Positions 7,421-17,402 are shown, counted from the first letter of the stretch. The stretch is 64,000 bases of DNA from Spirosoma profusum (GCF_014699005.1 NZ_JACWZY010000017.1:62001-126000), one strand, 5' to 3'. Notes: generated by a model not told the origin, from the sequence alone. Program-made: numbers and translations.

Positions 7421-10114
7421 TTATTTCTTCGTTACCCGAATTGAAATCCGGCGATTTTGCTGCCGGCCTTCTTCCGTATCGTTCGACGCAACAGGATGCT
7501 CCTGGCCGTATCCCTCAGCTTCCAGCCGGTCTTTGTCGATACCCATTTTCTCCAATTCGGCACGTACCGAATTTGCGCGGTCCTGAGAAAGTTTAAGGTT
7601 ACTAGTTGCGTTGCCCGTGTTATCGGTATAACCGCCCAATTTTACGTTTACGCCTGGATAGGCTTTCAGAATTTCGGCAATGTTTTTCAACTGCTCCTGC
7701 GATTGCGGCTCTAGTACTGCACTACCCGTCTGGAACAGCAGCCGGTCGAAATCGAACCAGGTTTCTTTATCAACAGGCTTATCTCCCTTAATGAAGGTCA
7801 GCAGTTTATTCTCGATGCCGAACTCAGGAATATTCAGTTCGACACCACTCGTGAGCTTCTGGATGCTGAATTCACCCAGACTGGCGTTTGGCGTACTCAC
7901 TTTATCGTTATCGGCAGCTGTCGATTGCTCGAGAGGCACTTCTGTGCCAGCGGCTTCTTTTCCTTCCAGGTTATAACCCGGCGTTTCAGACGATTGAACG
8001 GCGATATACGGAGCTATAACCAGCGATACAATCGACATCAGTTTAATCAGAATGTTCATCGATGGACCTGACGTATCTTTGAAGGGGTCACCAACCGTAT
8101 CGCCCGTAACAGAAGCTTTGTGCGGTTCTGACTTCTTGTAATACATCTGTCCGTTGATCTCAACGCCTTTCTCGAATGATTTTTTAGCGTTATCCCAGGC
8201 ACCACCGGCGTTGTTCTGGAAAATACCCATCAGTACGCCCGAAACCGTTACACCAGCCAGCAGACCGCCCAGTACTTCAGGGCCAAAGATGAAACCAACG
8301 ATAACCGGTACGGTCAGCGCAATAGCACCCGGTAGCACCATTTCCCGAATAGATGCCTGGGTTGAAATAGCTACGCATTTATCGTACTCCGGCTTACCCG
8401 TTCCTTCCAGAATACCCGGAATTTCGCGGAACTGACGACGTACTTCCTCCACCATTTTCATGGCGGCCCGACCAACTGCAGCAATGGCCAGCGACGAGAA
8501 AATGAACGGAATCATGGCGCCCACAAACAGGCCAGCCAGTACGTCAGCTTTATAAATATCGATGGCAGAAATGCCCGAAATCCCAACGAAGGCGGCAAAT
8601 AGAGCTAGTGCCGTCAAAGCGGCTGACGCAATAGCAAAACCTTTACCCGTTGCAGCCGTCGTGTTACCAACCGCATCGAGAATGTCGGTACGTCCCCGAA
8701 CTTCTTCGGGCAGGTAACTCATTTCAGCAATACCACCCGCGTTATCGGCAATTGGTCCAAAGGCGTCGATGGCCAACTGCATGGCTGTGGTTGCCATCAT
8801 ACCAGCCGCCGAAATAGCCACGCCGTACAAACCAGCAAAGTGATACGATGTATAAATACCAGCCGCCAGTACCAGAATCGGCAATACCGTTGATTCCATA
8901 CCGACAGACAGACCACCGATGATATTTGTAGCGGCTCCCGTTGCCGATTGACGGATGATAGACAGAACCGGACGACGCCCCATTGCCGTATAATATTCCG
9001 TAATCGACGATATCAACGCACCAACAACAAGCCCCGTCAGAATGGCGTAGTAAACATCCATTCGCGAGAACTCCACCCCACGAATTTCCATAGTTATATC
9101 GGGTAGAACTGCACCAACCAGAAAATAGGAAACAACAACGGTCAGAATGATCGAACCCCAGTTACCCATGTTCAGGGCACCCTGCACACTACCATTGTCG
9201 TCTTTTACACGTACCAGATAGCAGGCTAAAATCGAGAAAATAAGCCCTAAACCTGCAATTAAAACAGGCAGAACGATTGGCGCATGGCCAATAATATTAC
9301 TGGCTTCTGGAATACGGATTTCGCGGCCCAGTACCATCGTCGCCAGAATCGTTGCTACGTATGAACCGAACAAGTCGGCACCCATACCTGCTACGTCGCC
9401 CACGTTATCACCTACGTTGTCGGCAATGGTTGCGGGGTTACGCGGATCATCTTCCGGAATACCAGCTTCTACTTTACCAACAAGGTCAGCACCTACATCG
9501 GCAGCTTTGGTGTAGATACCACCACCCACACGCGCAAACAAGGCAATCGACTCGGCACCAAGGGAGAATCCAGCCAGAACTTCAAGCGCCTTTTCCATCG
9601 GCAATCCATTTACATCACCGAACGCGCCACCACTACCCGCAACATAAGTATTATATAAAAGAATGAACAAAACGCTGAGACCCAGCACCGCCAGACCTGC
9701 TACGCCAATACCCATAACTGAACCACCCGTAAACGATACGTCCAGGGCGCGGGTCAGGCTCGTGCGAGCTGCTTGTGCGGTACGAACGTTCGCTTTGGTA
9801 GCGACTTTCATTCCGATATACCCCGCCAGTGCCGACGTAAAAGCACCGAAGGCAAAGGCAATACCAATTACCCAGGATGAGTTTTCGACTTGGGAGCCGG
9901 CGAACGAAAGCAGGGCGGCTACGATTATACCAAAGATGATAAGAACGCGCCATTCCGCTTTGAGGAAGGCTATGGCTCCATCAGCAATATATCCTGATAT
10001 TTCCTGCATTCGGGCATCACCGGCATCTTGCCGCGATACCCAAACGAATTTGGCGAACATAACCGCCAGACCCACCAGACCCAAAAATGGGACGATGTAA
10101 AGACTATTATTCAT
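7421..10114 (-). CDS. hppA: Membrane-bound ion-pumping pyrophosphatase fused to an OmpA-like domain
   Basis: Couples hydrolysis of inorganic pyrophosphate to cation export across the inner membrane. The first ~770 of 897 residues are a complete M-PPase with about 16 membrane helices. The active-site block includes [20 protein letters not shown], then [29 protein letters not shown] has Ala at the position that is Lys in K+-independent enzymes, so K+ dependence is predicted. LFGSY in the following helix has Gly where Na+ pumps have Glu, while a Glu lies one helix earlier in LGAES, so the pumped ion is uncertain and H+ is favoured. Residues 783-897 form an OmpA peptidoglycan-binding domain ([24 protein letters not shown]). 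Start ATG at 10114; the frame is open to 10174. A strong terminator follows. Confidence 0.95.
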   Translation of the reverse strand: MNNSLYIVPFLGLVGLAVMFAKFVWVSRQDAGDARMQEISGYIADGAIAFLKAEWRVLIIFGIIVAALLSFAGSQVENSSWVIGIAFAFGAFTSALAGYIGMKVATKANVRTAQAARTSLTRALDVSFTGGSVMGIGVAGLAVLGLSVLFILLYNTYVAGSGGAFGDVNGLPMEKALEVLAGFSLGAESIALFARVGGGIYTKAADVGADLVGKVEAGIPEDDPRNPATIADNVGDNVGDVAGMGADLFGSYVATILATMVLGREIRIPEASNIIGHAPIVLPVLIAGLGLIFSILACYLVRVKDDNGSVQGALNMGNWGSIILTVVVSYFLVGAVLPDITMEIRGVEFSRMDVYYAILTGLVVGALISSITEYYTAMGRRPVLSIIRQSATGAATNIIGGLSVGMESTVLPILVLAAGIYTSYHFAGLYGVAISAAGMMATTAMQLAIDAFGPIADNAGGIAEMSYLPEEVRGRTDILDAVGNTTAATGKGFAIASAALTALALFAAFVGISGISAIDIYKADVLAGLFVGAMIPFIFSSLAIAAVGRAAMKMVEEVRRQFREIPGILEGTGKPEYDKCVAISTQASIREMVLPGAIALTVPVIVGFIFGPEVLGGLLAGVTVSGVLMGIFQNNAGGAWDNAKKSFEKGVEINGQMYYKKSEPHKASVTGDTVGDPFKDTSGPSMNILIKLMSIVSLVIAPYIAVQSSETPGYNLEGKEAAGTEVPLEQSTAADNDKVSTPNASLGEFSIQKLTSGVELNIPEFGIENKLLTFIKGDKPVDKETWFDFDRLLFQTGSAVLEPQSQEQLKNIAEILKAYPGVNVKLGGYTDNTGNATSNLKLSQDRANSVRAELEKMGIDKDRLEAEGYGQEHPVASNDTEEGRQQNRRISIRVTKK

Positions 10115-10257
10115 CGACTTCGTATAAGTTTGAAAAAAGTAAATTGCCCGCAAAGATAGCCGTTGACAGGGCATAAGCCAACCACCCCCTTACTGTCTGT
10201 TGACTTTTTTTGAGGTTAAGTACGTTTTTTTTAGGAGTTTATTCCCCAAAATCGTGA

Positions 10258-10359
10258 TTAACGACTAATAGAGAATGATTAATGTATACCCTAGCATGCT
10301 CCTTTAAAGATGACTATGCCTCTTACAATATGTATAAATCATTCTCCATTAGTCGTTAA
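10258..10359. repeat. Inverted repeat, 23-bp arms, upstream of a methyltransferase gene
   Basis: Arms 10258-10280 and 10337-10359 are reverse complements at 22 of 23 positions, with a 56-base loop. The right arm ends 10 bases before the ATG at 10370, so a folded leader would sit next to the start codon. Its role could be regulatory, or it may be a dispersed repeat pair. Confidence 0.6.
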
Positions 10360-10369
10360 CCTGAAATTT

Positions 10370-10894
10370 ATGCAACTCAACGAAGCCATTACGTTAATCA
10401 ACCACAGCGGTGTATCAACCGGAAAATCCGCTACGTGGGCCGATCTAGGTTGCGGAACTGGACTATTTTCGAAAGCGCTGGCAAACCTGCTTCCACCAGC
10501 GAGTCACATTTTTGCCCTCGATACTGACCAGAAAGCACTACGTAACATTGCCGATTATAACGGCGTTTCCATCGAGCCTGTTTGTCAGGATTTCGTTACG
10601 AGTGAATGGCCGTTTGCTACGTTAGATGGCTTGCTAATGGCTAACTCACTTCATTACGTTGCTGATAAACCAACATTTCTCCAGAAAGCAGACCGCTATT
10701 TGAGTGAGAAAGGTTGCTTTTTGCTTGTCGAGTACGATATGGACGTACCGAATCCCTGGGTACCGTATCCGCTTAGTTACGTAACGTTGACGAAGCTGTT
10801 TATGGAAGCCGGTTATTCAACCATCGAGAAGATTCACCAGATGCCATCGCGCTTTGGAAGGGCAAATTTATTTGGCGTTTTTATCAGTCGGTAA
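10370..10894 (+). CDS. Class I SAM-dependent methyltransferase
   Basis: A 174-residue Rossmann-fold methyltransferase. The SAM-binding motif I is WADLGCGTGLFS at 23-34, the acidic end of strand 2 is ALDTDQKAL, and the motif after strand 4 is LDGLLMANSLHYV. This is the Methyltransf_25/11 type with no substrate-specific domain, so the substrate cannot be named. I chose the ATG at 10370 because it opens the family-like start and lies past the inverted repeat; the frame is open to 10310. The PIG-L gene follows after 86 bases on the same strand. Confidence 0.8.
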   Translation: MQLNEAITLINHSGVSTGKSATWADLGCGTGLFSKALANLLPPASHIFALDTDQKALRNIADYNGVSIEPVCQDFVTSEWPFATLDGLLMANSLHYVADKPTFLQKADRYLSEKGCFLLVEYDMDVPNPWVPYPLSYVTLTKLFMEAGYSTIEKIHQMPSRFGRANLFGVFISR

Positions 10895-10980
10895 CGTAGC
10901 ACGAACAGTCTGCTACAACAATCTGAACTCTGTTTGTCCTTAAATTGTAAATTTGTCAGAACACCTAATCACTACAGCCT

Positions 10981-13518
10981 GTGTCGCTTCCGAAATCTTC
11001 TGCTGTCCTCTTTCTTAGCTTTCTGTTTGCTGTCAACTCATTCGCTCAGGTGCCGTATGGGCCTATTAAACCTACTCCTCCCGGCGAAATTCTGTCGAAT
11101 CTCAAAAAGCTCAACGTACTGGGGTCCGTTTTATACGTAGCGGCCCACCCCGACGACGAAAATACGCTTATGCTGTCTTATCTGGCCAAAGAACGACTCG
11201 TCCGCACAGGGTACCTGGCCCTGACACGGGGCGATGGTGGACAGAATCTGATTGGTGCTGAACAGGGCGAAAACATTGGCGTTATTCGAACACAGGAGTT
11301 ACTGGCCGCCCGGCGGGTAGATGGTCCCGATCAATTTTTCAGTCGGGCGTACGATTTCGGTTTTTCTAAATCGACAGATGAAGCGGTACGTACCTGGGGG
11401 CAGGAAAAAGTGCTGGCCGACGTAGTATGGGCCATTCGAAAATACCAGCCCGACGTAATCATTACCCGTTTTCCACCCGACGCCCGCGCTGGTCATGGGC
11501 ACCACAGCGCATCGGGTTATCTGGCCGAAGAAGCATTCAAAATTTCCAACGACCGTAAAGCATTTCCTGAGCAGCTCGCTTATGTAAAACCCTGGCAACC
11601 ACGACGTATCCTCTGGAACGTATTTATCCCGGGCGCTTTCTTGAGCAATAAAAAACCCGAGGAAGCGGGTAACTTGATTAGCATTGAAACCGGACTATAT
11701 AACCCGTTGCTGGGCAAATCGTATGGTGAAATTGCCGCCGAAAGCCGGAGTCAGCACAAGAGTCAGGGGTTTGGCGTAGCAGCTAACCGGGGTGCCCGTA
11801 TCGATTATTTACTTCTGAAAGGTGGCGATCCGGTTCAAACTGACTTGCTCGATGGTGTCGATATCAGTTGGAGACGTATCAAAAACGGTGAGGGTGCTCA
11901 AACACGAGTGACCCAACTTATCGCTACGTTCCGCCCCGACCAGCCAGCCGCTTCGGTACCGGCGTTGGTGCAACTGTACGGCGCTATCAGCCAGCTTGAT
12001 ACGTCTAACCTCTACGTGAAAACCAAACGGCAGGAGGTGCAAACACTCATTCAGCAATGCCTGGGGCTTTATTTCGAAAGCAATCCAACCAGTTATGCAG
12101 CTACTCCCGGCGAAACCATCCGCCTAAATACGAACGTAGTCAGTCGGGCCGATGTACCGATCCGGTTGGTTGGAGTTCGCTACGTTGCCAATGACTCTCC
12201 TGTTCTAAAAGACACGACGCTCAATCTGACGCTGAAACCAAACGACGTAGTACTACTGCCAACCAATTTAACGATTCCCAAAACGGCGAAAATTTCGCAG
12301 CCCTACTGGCTCGAAAAACCAATCGACAAAGGATTGTTTCAGGTCGATAAACAGCAACTGATTGGCTTACCCGAAAATCCACCTGCCCTGCTGGCCAGCT
12401 ATACGTTCGAAATTGATGGACAACGCTTTACGTTCAACAGACCTGTTGTTTACAAGATGACCGACCCTGTTGATGGGGAAATTTACAGACCATTCATCAT
12501 TCAACCGGCTGTTACGGCTAATTTGACTGAACGCGTTTATGCATTTGCCGACAACGTGCCCAAAACCGCCGACGTAGTGCTAAAAGCAGGCCGGTCGAAC
12601 GTAGCAGGAACGTTAAAAATCGACGTACCGACAGGCTGGCGGGTTGAACCGGCTTCGCAGGCGTTTTCGCTGACTAACAAAGGCGATGAGCAGCGTCTTT
12701 CGTTTACGATAAAACCTGATGACCAGGCGCAATCGGGTTCGCTACGTGCCTCAATGACAACCGCCGACGGCAGTACGTTTACGACCGGTCTCCGATTAAT
12801 CGCTTATCCACACATCCCGACGCAAACGCTGTTTCCGCCTGCCGAAGCGAAACTGGTTAAGCTGGATATTAAAGTGACGGCCAAAAATGTGGGCTATATT
12901 GCCGGAGCAGGGGATGAAATTCCGGCGGCCCTTCAGCAGATGGGCTGTCGTGTTACGTTGCTCGGTCCAGCTGAACTGAGTGGAAATCTGTCGGCCTACG
13001 ATGCCATCGTGACAGGCGTCCGCGCGTATAACACCAACGAATATTTAGCTATTTATCAGCCCAAGTTGATGGATTACGTCAAAAATGGCGGTACGTTGGT
13101 CGTGCAATACGTAACACCGGGGAGCGGTGGTTTTATTCAGAACGGTCTAAAAGTGAACCAGATAGGGCCGTACCCGTTCACAATCGGGCGTGACCGCGTG
13201 ACCGAAGAAGAGGCCAAAGTGAACGTATTAAATCCGCAACACCGACTCATGACGTATCCAAACAAAATTAGCGACACTGATTTTTCGGGATGGATTCAGG
13301 AACGTGGTCTGTATTTCGCTCAGGACTGGGACAAACAGTACACGCCCCTCTTTTCGATGCACGACCAGAACGAAGCCGATAAAGAAGGCAGTCTAATTTA
13401 TGCACCTTATGGCAAAGGTCACTACGTGTTTACGGGACTTGTCTTTTTCCGCGAATTGCCCGCCGGTGTACCGGGTGCCTATCGCCTGTTCGCCAACTTG
13501 ATTTCAGTGGGGAAATAA
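10981..13518 (+). CDS. Exported PIG-L family deacetylase, multidomain
   Basis: An 845-residue protein exported by a signal peptide (about 1-22, ending SFAQ). The N-terminal third is a PIG-L/LmbE zinc deacetylase: AHPDDE at 55-60 and HGHHSA, with H172, H174 and H175, supply the likely metal ligands. Such enzymes remove N-acetyl groups from N-acetylglucosamine-type substrates. The middle is beta-rich, with an NEW3-like segment around 540-620. The last ~220 residues resemble a class I glutamine-amidotransferase-like (ThuA-like) fold (YDAIVTGVRAYNTN, GGTLVVQYVTPG), without an obvious catalytic Cys. The start is GTG at 10981, supported by the signal peptide that begins there. Confidence 0.85.
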   Translation: MSLPKSSAVLFLSFLFAVNSFAQVPYGPIKPTPPGEILSNLKKLNVLGSVLYVAAHPDDENTLMLSYLAKERLVRTGYLALTRGDGGQNLIGAEQGENIGVIRTQELLAARRVDGPDQFFSRAYDFGFSKSTDEAVRTWGQEKVLADVVWAIRKYQPDVIITRFPPDARAGHGHHSASGYLAEEAFKISNDRKAFPEQLAYVKPWQPRRILWNVFIPGAFLSNKKPEEAGNLISIETGLYNPLLGKSYGEIAAESRSQHKSQGFGVAANRGARIDYLLLKGGDPVQTDLLDGVDISWRRIKNGEGAQTRVTQLIATFRPDQPAASVPALVQLYGAISQLDTSNLYVKTKRQEVQTLIQQCLGLYFESNPTSYAATPGETIRLNTNVVSRADVPIRLVGVRYVANDSPVLKDTTLNLTLKPNDVVLLPTNLTIPKTAKISQPYWLEKPIDKGLFQVDKQQLIGLPENPPALLASYTFEIDGQRFTFNRPVVYKMTDPVDGEIYRPFIIQPAVTANLTERVYAFADNVPKTADVVLKAGRSNVAGTLKIDVPTGWRVEPASQAFSLTNKGDEQRLSFTIKPDDQAQSGSLRASMTTADGSTFTTGLRLIAYPHIPTQTLFPPAEAKLVKLDIKVTAKNVGYIAGAGDEIPAALQQMGCRVTLLGPAELSGNLSAYDAIVTGVRAYNTNEYLAIYQPKLMDYVKNGGTLVVQYVTPGSGGFIQNGLKVNQIGPYPFTIGRDRVTEEEAKVNVLNPQHRLMTYPNKISDTDFSGWIQERGLYFAQDWDKQYTPLFSMHDQNEADKEGSLIYAPYGKGHYVFTGLVFFRELPAGVPGAYRLFANLISVGK

Positions 13519-13545
13519 TAAACTTGAGGCAGCAGATATTCTGGG

Positions 13546-15402
13546 CTAGTTACGGTTGACCTGGTTATAGAGCCAGCATGGGTCAGCCTGAAAACGGTCC
13601 CAATCAGCCAGCAGTTGCGTCCTTAACTCCTCAATAGATTGCTTTACATCATCGGATAGCTGAGCGTAGGTATCTGTTTGCAATTGAAGCCGGTAAAGGT
13701 ATTGAATCAGGTTATAGCAGGTTGTAAACTGACCTGTTGCCGTTACGTCACCCAGGCGCTTTTGATGATCCTTATCGAACCAAAGCGTAGTATCCATCAG
13801 GCGGGCTTTTTCGGCCACATCAGATAGTTCAGTCGATGGCGTCAGTCTGTCGACATCATTTCCACGCCAGTCTTTTTCGCCAGGTTTAACACCCTTCTGA
13901 TTCTGAAAATCGCGGTTTTCCTTATTCCCGGTACTGAGGTCGTAAATAAAATTAGAGGTTAGTCTGAACCGCCAGGCATGGTCTTCATATAATTGTTGGT
14001 AATCGGCCCGTCGGATGCGTTTGAGAAACAAATCACTCGCCAGAATTACCACGGTACCAATGCGGTCAGTTAGCATTCCAGCTATTGTTCCAAAAGGCAG
14101 CCTAGCAAAAAATTTCAACATCGACCATATATCATGGTCGTCCAGCAGCGGAGCTTTTGCGACAAGTATCTCCCGCAGTTTGCCAGGCCAATGACGGGCT
14201 TTTTCAAATAGTCTATCTATAGCAAACCCGAGGGCACTAAGAATAAGCATGGGCAGCACAAACAAAGCTCCAGTTATTTGCATCCAGACCTGGGGTGCAA
14301 AAATTACCATCAATAGACAGGCCGCAAACAACAGCAGACCAATAATACTTATAAAAATCCCCATCGATAACCCAGCCTGGAACAACTTCCACACGTTGGC
14401 TATTGATTTTCCCTGCCAGCCCGGCCCATCGGAGGTCAGTTGCTTAGGTACAAAAGGCGGAATATATTGATTTGACACATCCGTTATAATGGCCAGGTTA
14501 AAACAGGCGCCTGGCCGCTTACTACGCCGAAGGTCGGCCTGCAACATACTGGCTATGGCCTGATTATCAACAATTCCACCGTCCATCAGGCCAACCATTT
14601 GCGGCTCTTCACCGGGCGGTTCCAGAGACTTAATGGCCGCCTGCAATTCCTCTCGGGGGAGGGTGGCGTGCGAAAAATCTTCGGGAAAACGCATTGGCTC
14701 AAAGCCCGCCGGAAAGCACGAAGAAGCGGCAATGATATCGCCAATTTTTATTTTTTTGGCAGTTGCAATACTTTCCCGCTTAAACATAAGAAACTTGTTA
14801 CCAATGGTATTGGTAAGGCCGGTCTGATGTGTCTGGAATCGAAACCAAAGCCCCCGATAAAACTCAGTGGTGTTAAAACACATTTCTCGAACCGGAATAG
14901 CCGGATCATCTGGGAAAATATCACCCAGCGTCAGACCGTCCAGTTTTTGGTCGTACACTCGGGCAAACGCATTGATCAGGTTGCGACGCTTGCCTCCCGT
15001 TGTCCATTCTTTATCATTGGCCAGGAGTACTGCCACTTCCTTCAGCGTTTCCGTACCGTTCAGGAAATTATGCGTCGTTTTAAAATACTCGCCAAATGAC
15101 TGGCCTTTATGCAGTGAATGTCGGTAAAAAGCCGACGCCAGCGAGCCACCCGATGCACTGGCTATGTACGTCACCTGTTTTAGCAACGGTTCACCCCGAA
15201 ACTGAAGATGGTATAAGTATGATAACGTACCGAGTAGATAAGCTGCCGCCCGAAAACCGCCACCTGATGCTGCAATCGCAATATTGGTGAATGGTTGCTT
15301 CGGAAATAGTCTGTAAATAGGCTTCTCCGGGTTTAGTTCAAAAAAAGCAATATTGACGGGTTTGGCAGGAGTTGCAGGGTGAGGGTCGGATGATGCGTTC
15401 AT
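13546..15402 (-). CDS. Patatin-like phospholipase with an internal membrane segment
   Basis: A 618-residue patatin-family hydrolase that probably cleaves lipid acyl esters. The oxyanion loop is SGGGFR at 46-51. The nucleophile motif is SASGG, with Ser84; the first Gly of GxSxG is replaced by Ser. The catalytic Asp is in MDGGIVDN near 270. Between about 335 and 395 it carries two strongly hydrophobic stretches, so it is probably membrane-anchored, which is unusual for simple patatins. The C-terminal third is charged and helical. It is transcribed alone; DUF4406 lies 98 bases upstream on the same strand. The gene has few ACGT motifs compared with its neighbours, which might reflect separate ancestry. 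Confidence 0.85.
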   Translation of the reverse strand: MNASSDPHPATPAKPVNIAFFELNPEKPIYRLFPKQPFTNIAIAASGGGFRAAAYLLGTLSYLYHLQFRGEPLLKQVTYIASASGGSLASAFYRHSLHKGQSFGEYFKTTHNFLNGTETLKEVAVLLANDKEWTTGGKRRNLINAFARVYDQKLDGLTLGDIFPDDPAIPVREMCFNTTEFYRGLWFRFQTHQTGLTNTIGNKFLMFKRESIATAKKIKIGDIIAASSCFPAGFEPMRFPEDFSHATLPREELQAAIKSLEPPGEEPQMVGLMDGGIVDNQAIASMLQADLRRSKRPGACFNLAIITDVSNQYIPPFVPKQLTSDGPGWQGKSIANVWKLFQAGLSMGIFISIIGLLLFAACLLMVIFAPQVWMQITGALFVLPMLILSALGFAIDRLFEKARHWPGKLREILVAKAPLLDDHDIWSMLKFFARLPFGTIAGMLTDRIGTVVILASDLFLKRIRRADYQQLYEDHAWRFRLTSNFIYDLSTGNKENRDFQNQKGVKPGEKDWRGNDVDRLTPSTELSDVAEKARLMDTTLWFDKDHQKRLGDVTATGQFTTCYNLIQYLYRLQLQTDTYAQLSDDVKQSIEELRTQLLADWDRFQADPCWLYNQVNRN

Positions 15403-15500
15403 ACGAGTTTGGATATGGACGAAAGCTACCTACACCTGTTTAGTAATCAAAAATAGATTTCTCCATTTGAGTTAACGGTTGACTTGCGATCATCGATCAG

Positions 15501-15863
15501 TTACCAATTTGGCACAGATTTCAATTCGTCCATTGACCAGTACGTCTGTTTCCCTTTTTGTTCGGCTTGTTTCATTATTTCATCAGCCCCTGCGGATGCT
15601 CCACCGACACGTAGTACCCCATCACAATGGTCGATAAGACGTACCGCGACCGGGTGAAAGATTTCGTTGAAAACAGCATCGCCGAGTTGGGTTGAGCCAG
15701 CCGCATGAATCAGGGGTAATGCAAGCCATTCTCCACAAACTGGTGTATGCCCCAGCCGATAAACGGCCAGCGCAGCTTCTTCCATACGATGCATGTTTTG
15801 AGCAATCAGCGTTTTATCGTCATTTGTGCCTGACCGATAAGGTCCAGCGATCAGAATCAGCAT
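15501..15863 (-). CDS. DUF4406 / nucleoside deoxyribosyltransferase-like protein
   Basis: A 120-residue protein matching DUF4406. It starts with LILIAGPYRSG, which is like the GPYR motif of nucleoside 2-deoxyribosyltransferase folds, and has LIDHCDGVLRVGGASAGADEI in the middle, where these folds have D-x-V-x-x-GxSxGxxxE-type residues. The enzyme activity is unproven. It lies 37 bases downstream of nudK on the same strand, so the two are probably co-transcribed; both would act on nucleotide-type metabolites. Confidence 0.8.
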   Translation of the reverse strand: MLILIAGPYRSGTNDDKTLIAQNMHRMEEAALAVYRLGHTPVCGEWLALPLIHAAGSTQLGDAVFNEIFHPVAVRLIDHCDGVLRVGGASAGADEIMKQAEQKGKQTYWSMDELKSVPNW

Positions 15864-15900
15864 GTTATAGTGATTTTTGTTGTGTAGTTTTTACCTGTTT

Positions 15901-16494
15901 TCACGACAGCTGCCGCAAACGCAAGTGTTGCAACAGCATAATGGTCTTTCCATCCTGAATTTCGCCTTGCTTGATCATCGCCATCGCTTCAGCAACAGGT
16001 AGCTCCAGAATTTCGATTTCCTCTTCTTCGATACCGCCACCCGCGTTACGTTGCGTATCAGCACTGTATTCGGCAATGTAGAAGAACAGCTTCTCCGTCA
16101 CTGAACCGGGACTCATGTACGCTTCCATCACCTTTTGTACCGACTCGATACGGAAGCCCGTTTCTTCTTCCATTTCGCGTCGGATGGCGTCGTCAGGGTG
16201 TTCGTCGTCGAGCAGGCCAGCGCAGGCTTCAATGAGTAGGCCGGTTTCGTTCCCATTCACAAAGGTTGGCAGGCGAAATTGCCGGGTCAGAATGACAGTA
16301 TCCGTCTGTGGATTATGCAGAAGAATAGTGGCCCCGTTGCCTCGGTCGTAAGCTTCACGTTGTTGCGTTGTCCATTTACCGTTGTTTCCCAAATAGTTAA
16401 AGGTGTACCGTTTTAGAACGTACCAATTGTCCGACAGCAATTTTTCTTCTGTGATACGTACCCGTTCGCTAGCAATTTGTTCGATAATGTTCAT
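15901..16494 (-). CDS. nudK: NudK-type NUDIX hydrolase (GDP-mannose pyrophosphatase)
   Basis: A 197-residue NUDIX enzyme close to Escherichia coli NudK over its full length. Matching blocks include LSDNWYVL, REAYDRGNGATILL, VILTRQFRLPTFVNGNE, EACAGLLD, YMSPGSVTEKL, AEYSAD and GEIQDGKT. The NUDIX box is GLLDDEHPDDAIRREMEEETG, containing REMEEETG with the metal-binding glutamates. NudK hydrolyses GDP-mannose to GMP and mannose-1-phosphate. It is divergent from the DeoR regulator gene, with only 36 bases between start codons, so the two share a control region. Confidence 0.88.
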   Translation of the reverse strand: MNIIEQIASERVRITEEKLLSDNWYVLKRYTFNYLGNNGKWTTQQREAYDRGNGATILLHNPQTDTVILTRQFRLPTFVNGNETGLLIEACAGLLDDEHPDDAIRREMEEETGFRIESVQKVMEAYMSPGSVTEKLFFYIAEYSADTQRNAGGGIEEEEIEILELPVAEAMAMIKQGEIQDGKTIMLLQHLRLRQLS

Positions 16495-16509
16495 TTTTGT
16501 TTATTTTTG
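16476..16509 (+). promoter_or_regulatory. Bacteroidota-type promoter for the DeoR gene
   Basis: TTTG at 16476-16479, a 22-base spacer, then TATTTTTG at 16502-16509 (consensus TTTG / TAnnTTTG). It lies 21 bases before the ATG at 16531. The -33 box is inside the first codons of nudK. Confidence 0.5.
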
Positions 16510-16530
16510 AGCAAAACAAATCAATACGTC

Positions 16531-17283
16531 ATGAATTTCCAACAACGGAAGCTAATTATTGTGCAAACGGTCGAAGAACGGGGCAGCGTTGAGGTACACG
16601 AACTGGCGGCTTTGCTCCAAACTTCCGATATGACGATACGTCGCGATCTGGTCCAACTGGCGGCATCGGGACTACTTTATCGGACGCGGGGTGGCGCCAT
16701 GAAAGTAAGCCTCGCTTCTGACCAGCATCGATTTGCGAATAAAACGGCTGTCAATTCTGAGCGGAAAGATTATATCTGCCAATTGGCCGCCCGGGAGATT
16801 CAGGAAGGAGATATTATTTTTATGGACTGTGGGAGTACCGTTTTTCGACTCTGTCAATTTATCCGAAACAAACGTATCACCGTCATCACCAACTCATTAC
16901 CGGTTGTGTATGAACTTATGCAATCGGAAGTGGCCGTTAATTTGATCGGGGGCGAAATCGACAAAGAGCGTCAGGCTGTACACGGACTCATGGCAGAGGA
17001 ACACATGGCCCGCTACCGGGCTACACGCGCTTTTATTGGTGTCGATGGCATTTCGTTACAGCAAGGCTTGAGCGGCAATAGTGAGAAGGAAGCCAGCACC
17101 GCCATCAATATGGCCCGTCAAAGTGATACAGTTTACCTACTCTGCGATTCCTCGAAACTGGAGACCGATAAATATTTCCATTTCGCTACGTTAAGCCTGT
17201 TCAACGTACTGATAACGGACCACGAAGCGAAACCCGAAATTGTAACTGCTTATCGACAGGCGGGCATTGATCTACGCAATTAA
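16531..17283 (+). CDS. DeoR/GlpR family transcriptional regulator
   Basis: A 250-residue regulator. The N-terminal winged helix-turn-helix is at about 6-58 (VEVHELAALLQTSDMTIRRDL, with the DMTIRRDL recognition helix). The rest is a DeoR C-terminal sugar-phosphate sensor, with MDCGSTVF near 95 and the usual TNSLPV and GGE landmarks. Members usually repress sugar or nucleoside genes and release DNA when a phosphorylated intermediate binds. The ATG at 16531 matches the family start (QQRKLIIVQ). Candidate targets are nudK and the 5-oxoprolinase-like gene downstream (inference from position). Confidence 0.88.
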   Translation: MNFQQRKLIIVQTVEERGSVEVHELAALLQTSDMTIRRDLVQLAASGLLYRTRGGAMKVSLASDQHRFANKTAVNSERKDYICQLAAREIQEGDIIFMDCGSTVFRLCQFIRNKRITVITNSLPVVYELMQSEVAVNLIGGEIDKERQAVHGLMAEEHMARYRATRAFIGVDGISLQQGLSGNSEKEASTAINMARQSDTVYLLCDSSKLETDKYFHFATLSLFNVLITDHEAKPEIVTAYRQAGIDLRN

Positions 17284-17284
17284 A

Positions 17285-17300
17285 CGCTGTTGCAACAGCG
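17285..17300. promoter_or_regulatory. Perfect 16-bp palindrome after the DeoR gene
   Basis: CGCTGTTGCAACAGCG is a perfect palindrome with no loop, two bases past the DeoR stop codon and about 100 bases before the 5-oxoprolinase-type gene. The lack of a loop argues for an operator rather than a terminator; DeoR is the obvious candidate ligand (inference). Confidence 0.35.
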
Positions 17301-17402
17301 CTACGTACTGGTTAAATGGCTATTTAATGGGTTGGTTTTGTAGTTTTACGTCGCTGAACCCGCCCGCTCACTTGCGGAACGTAACGGTTCAGTCGGAACA
17401 TA

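Noticed and set aside
7421-7768. OmpA domain as a separate gene or assembly artefact
   Set aside because: The frame continues from the pump through a linker with no stop or plausible internal start, and a terminator follows only after the OmpA domain.
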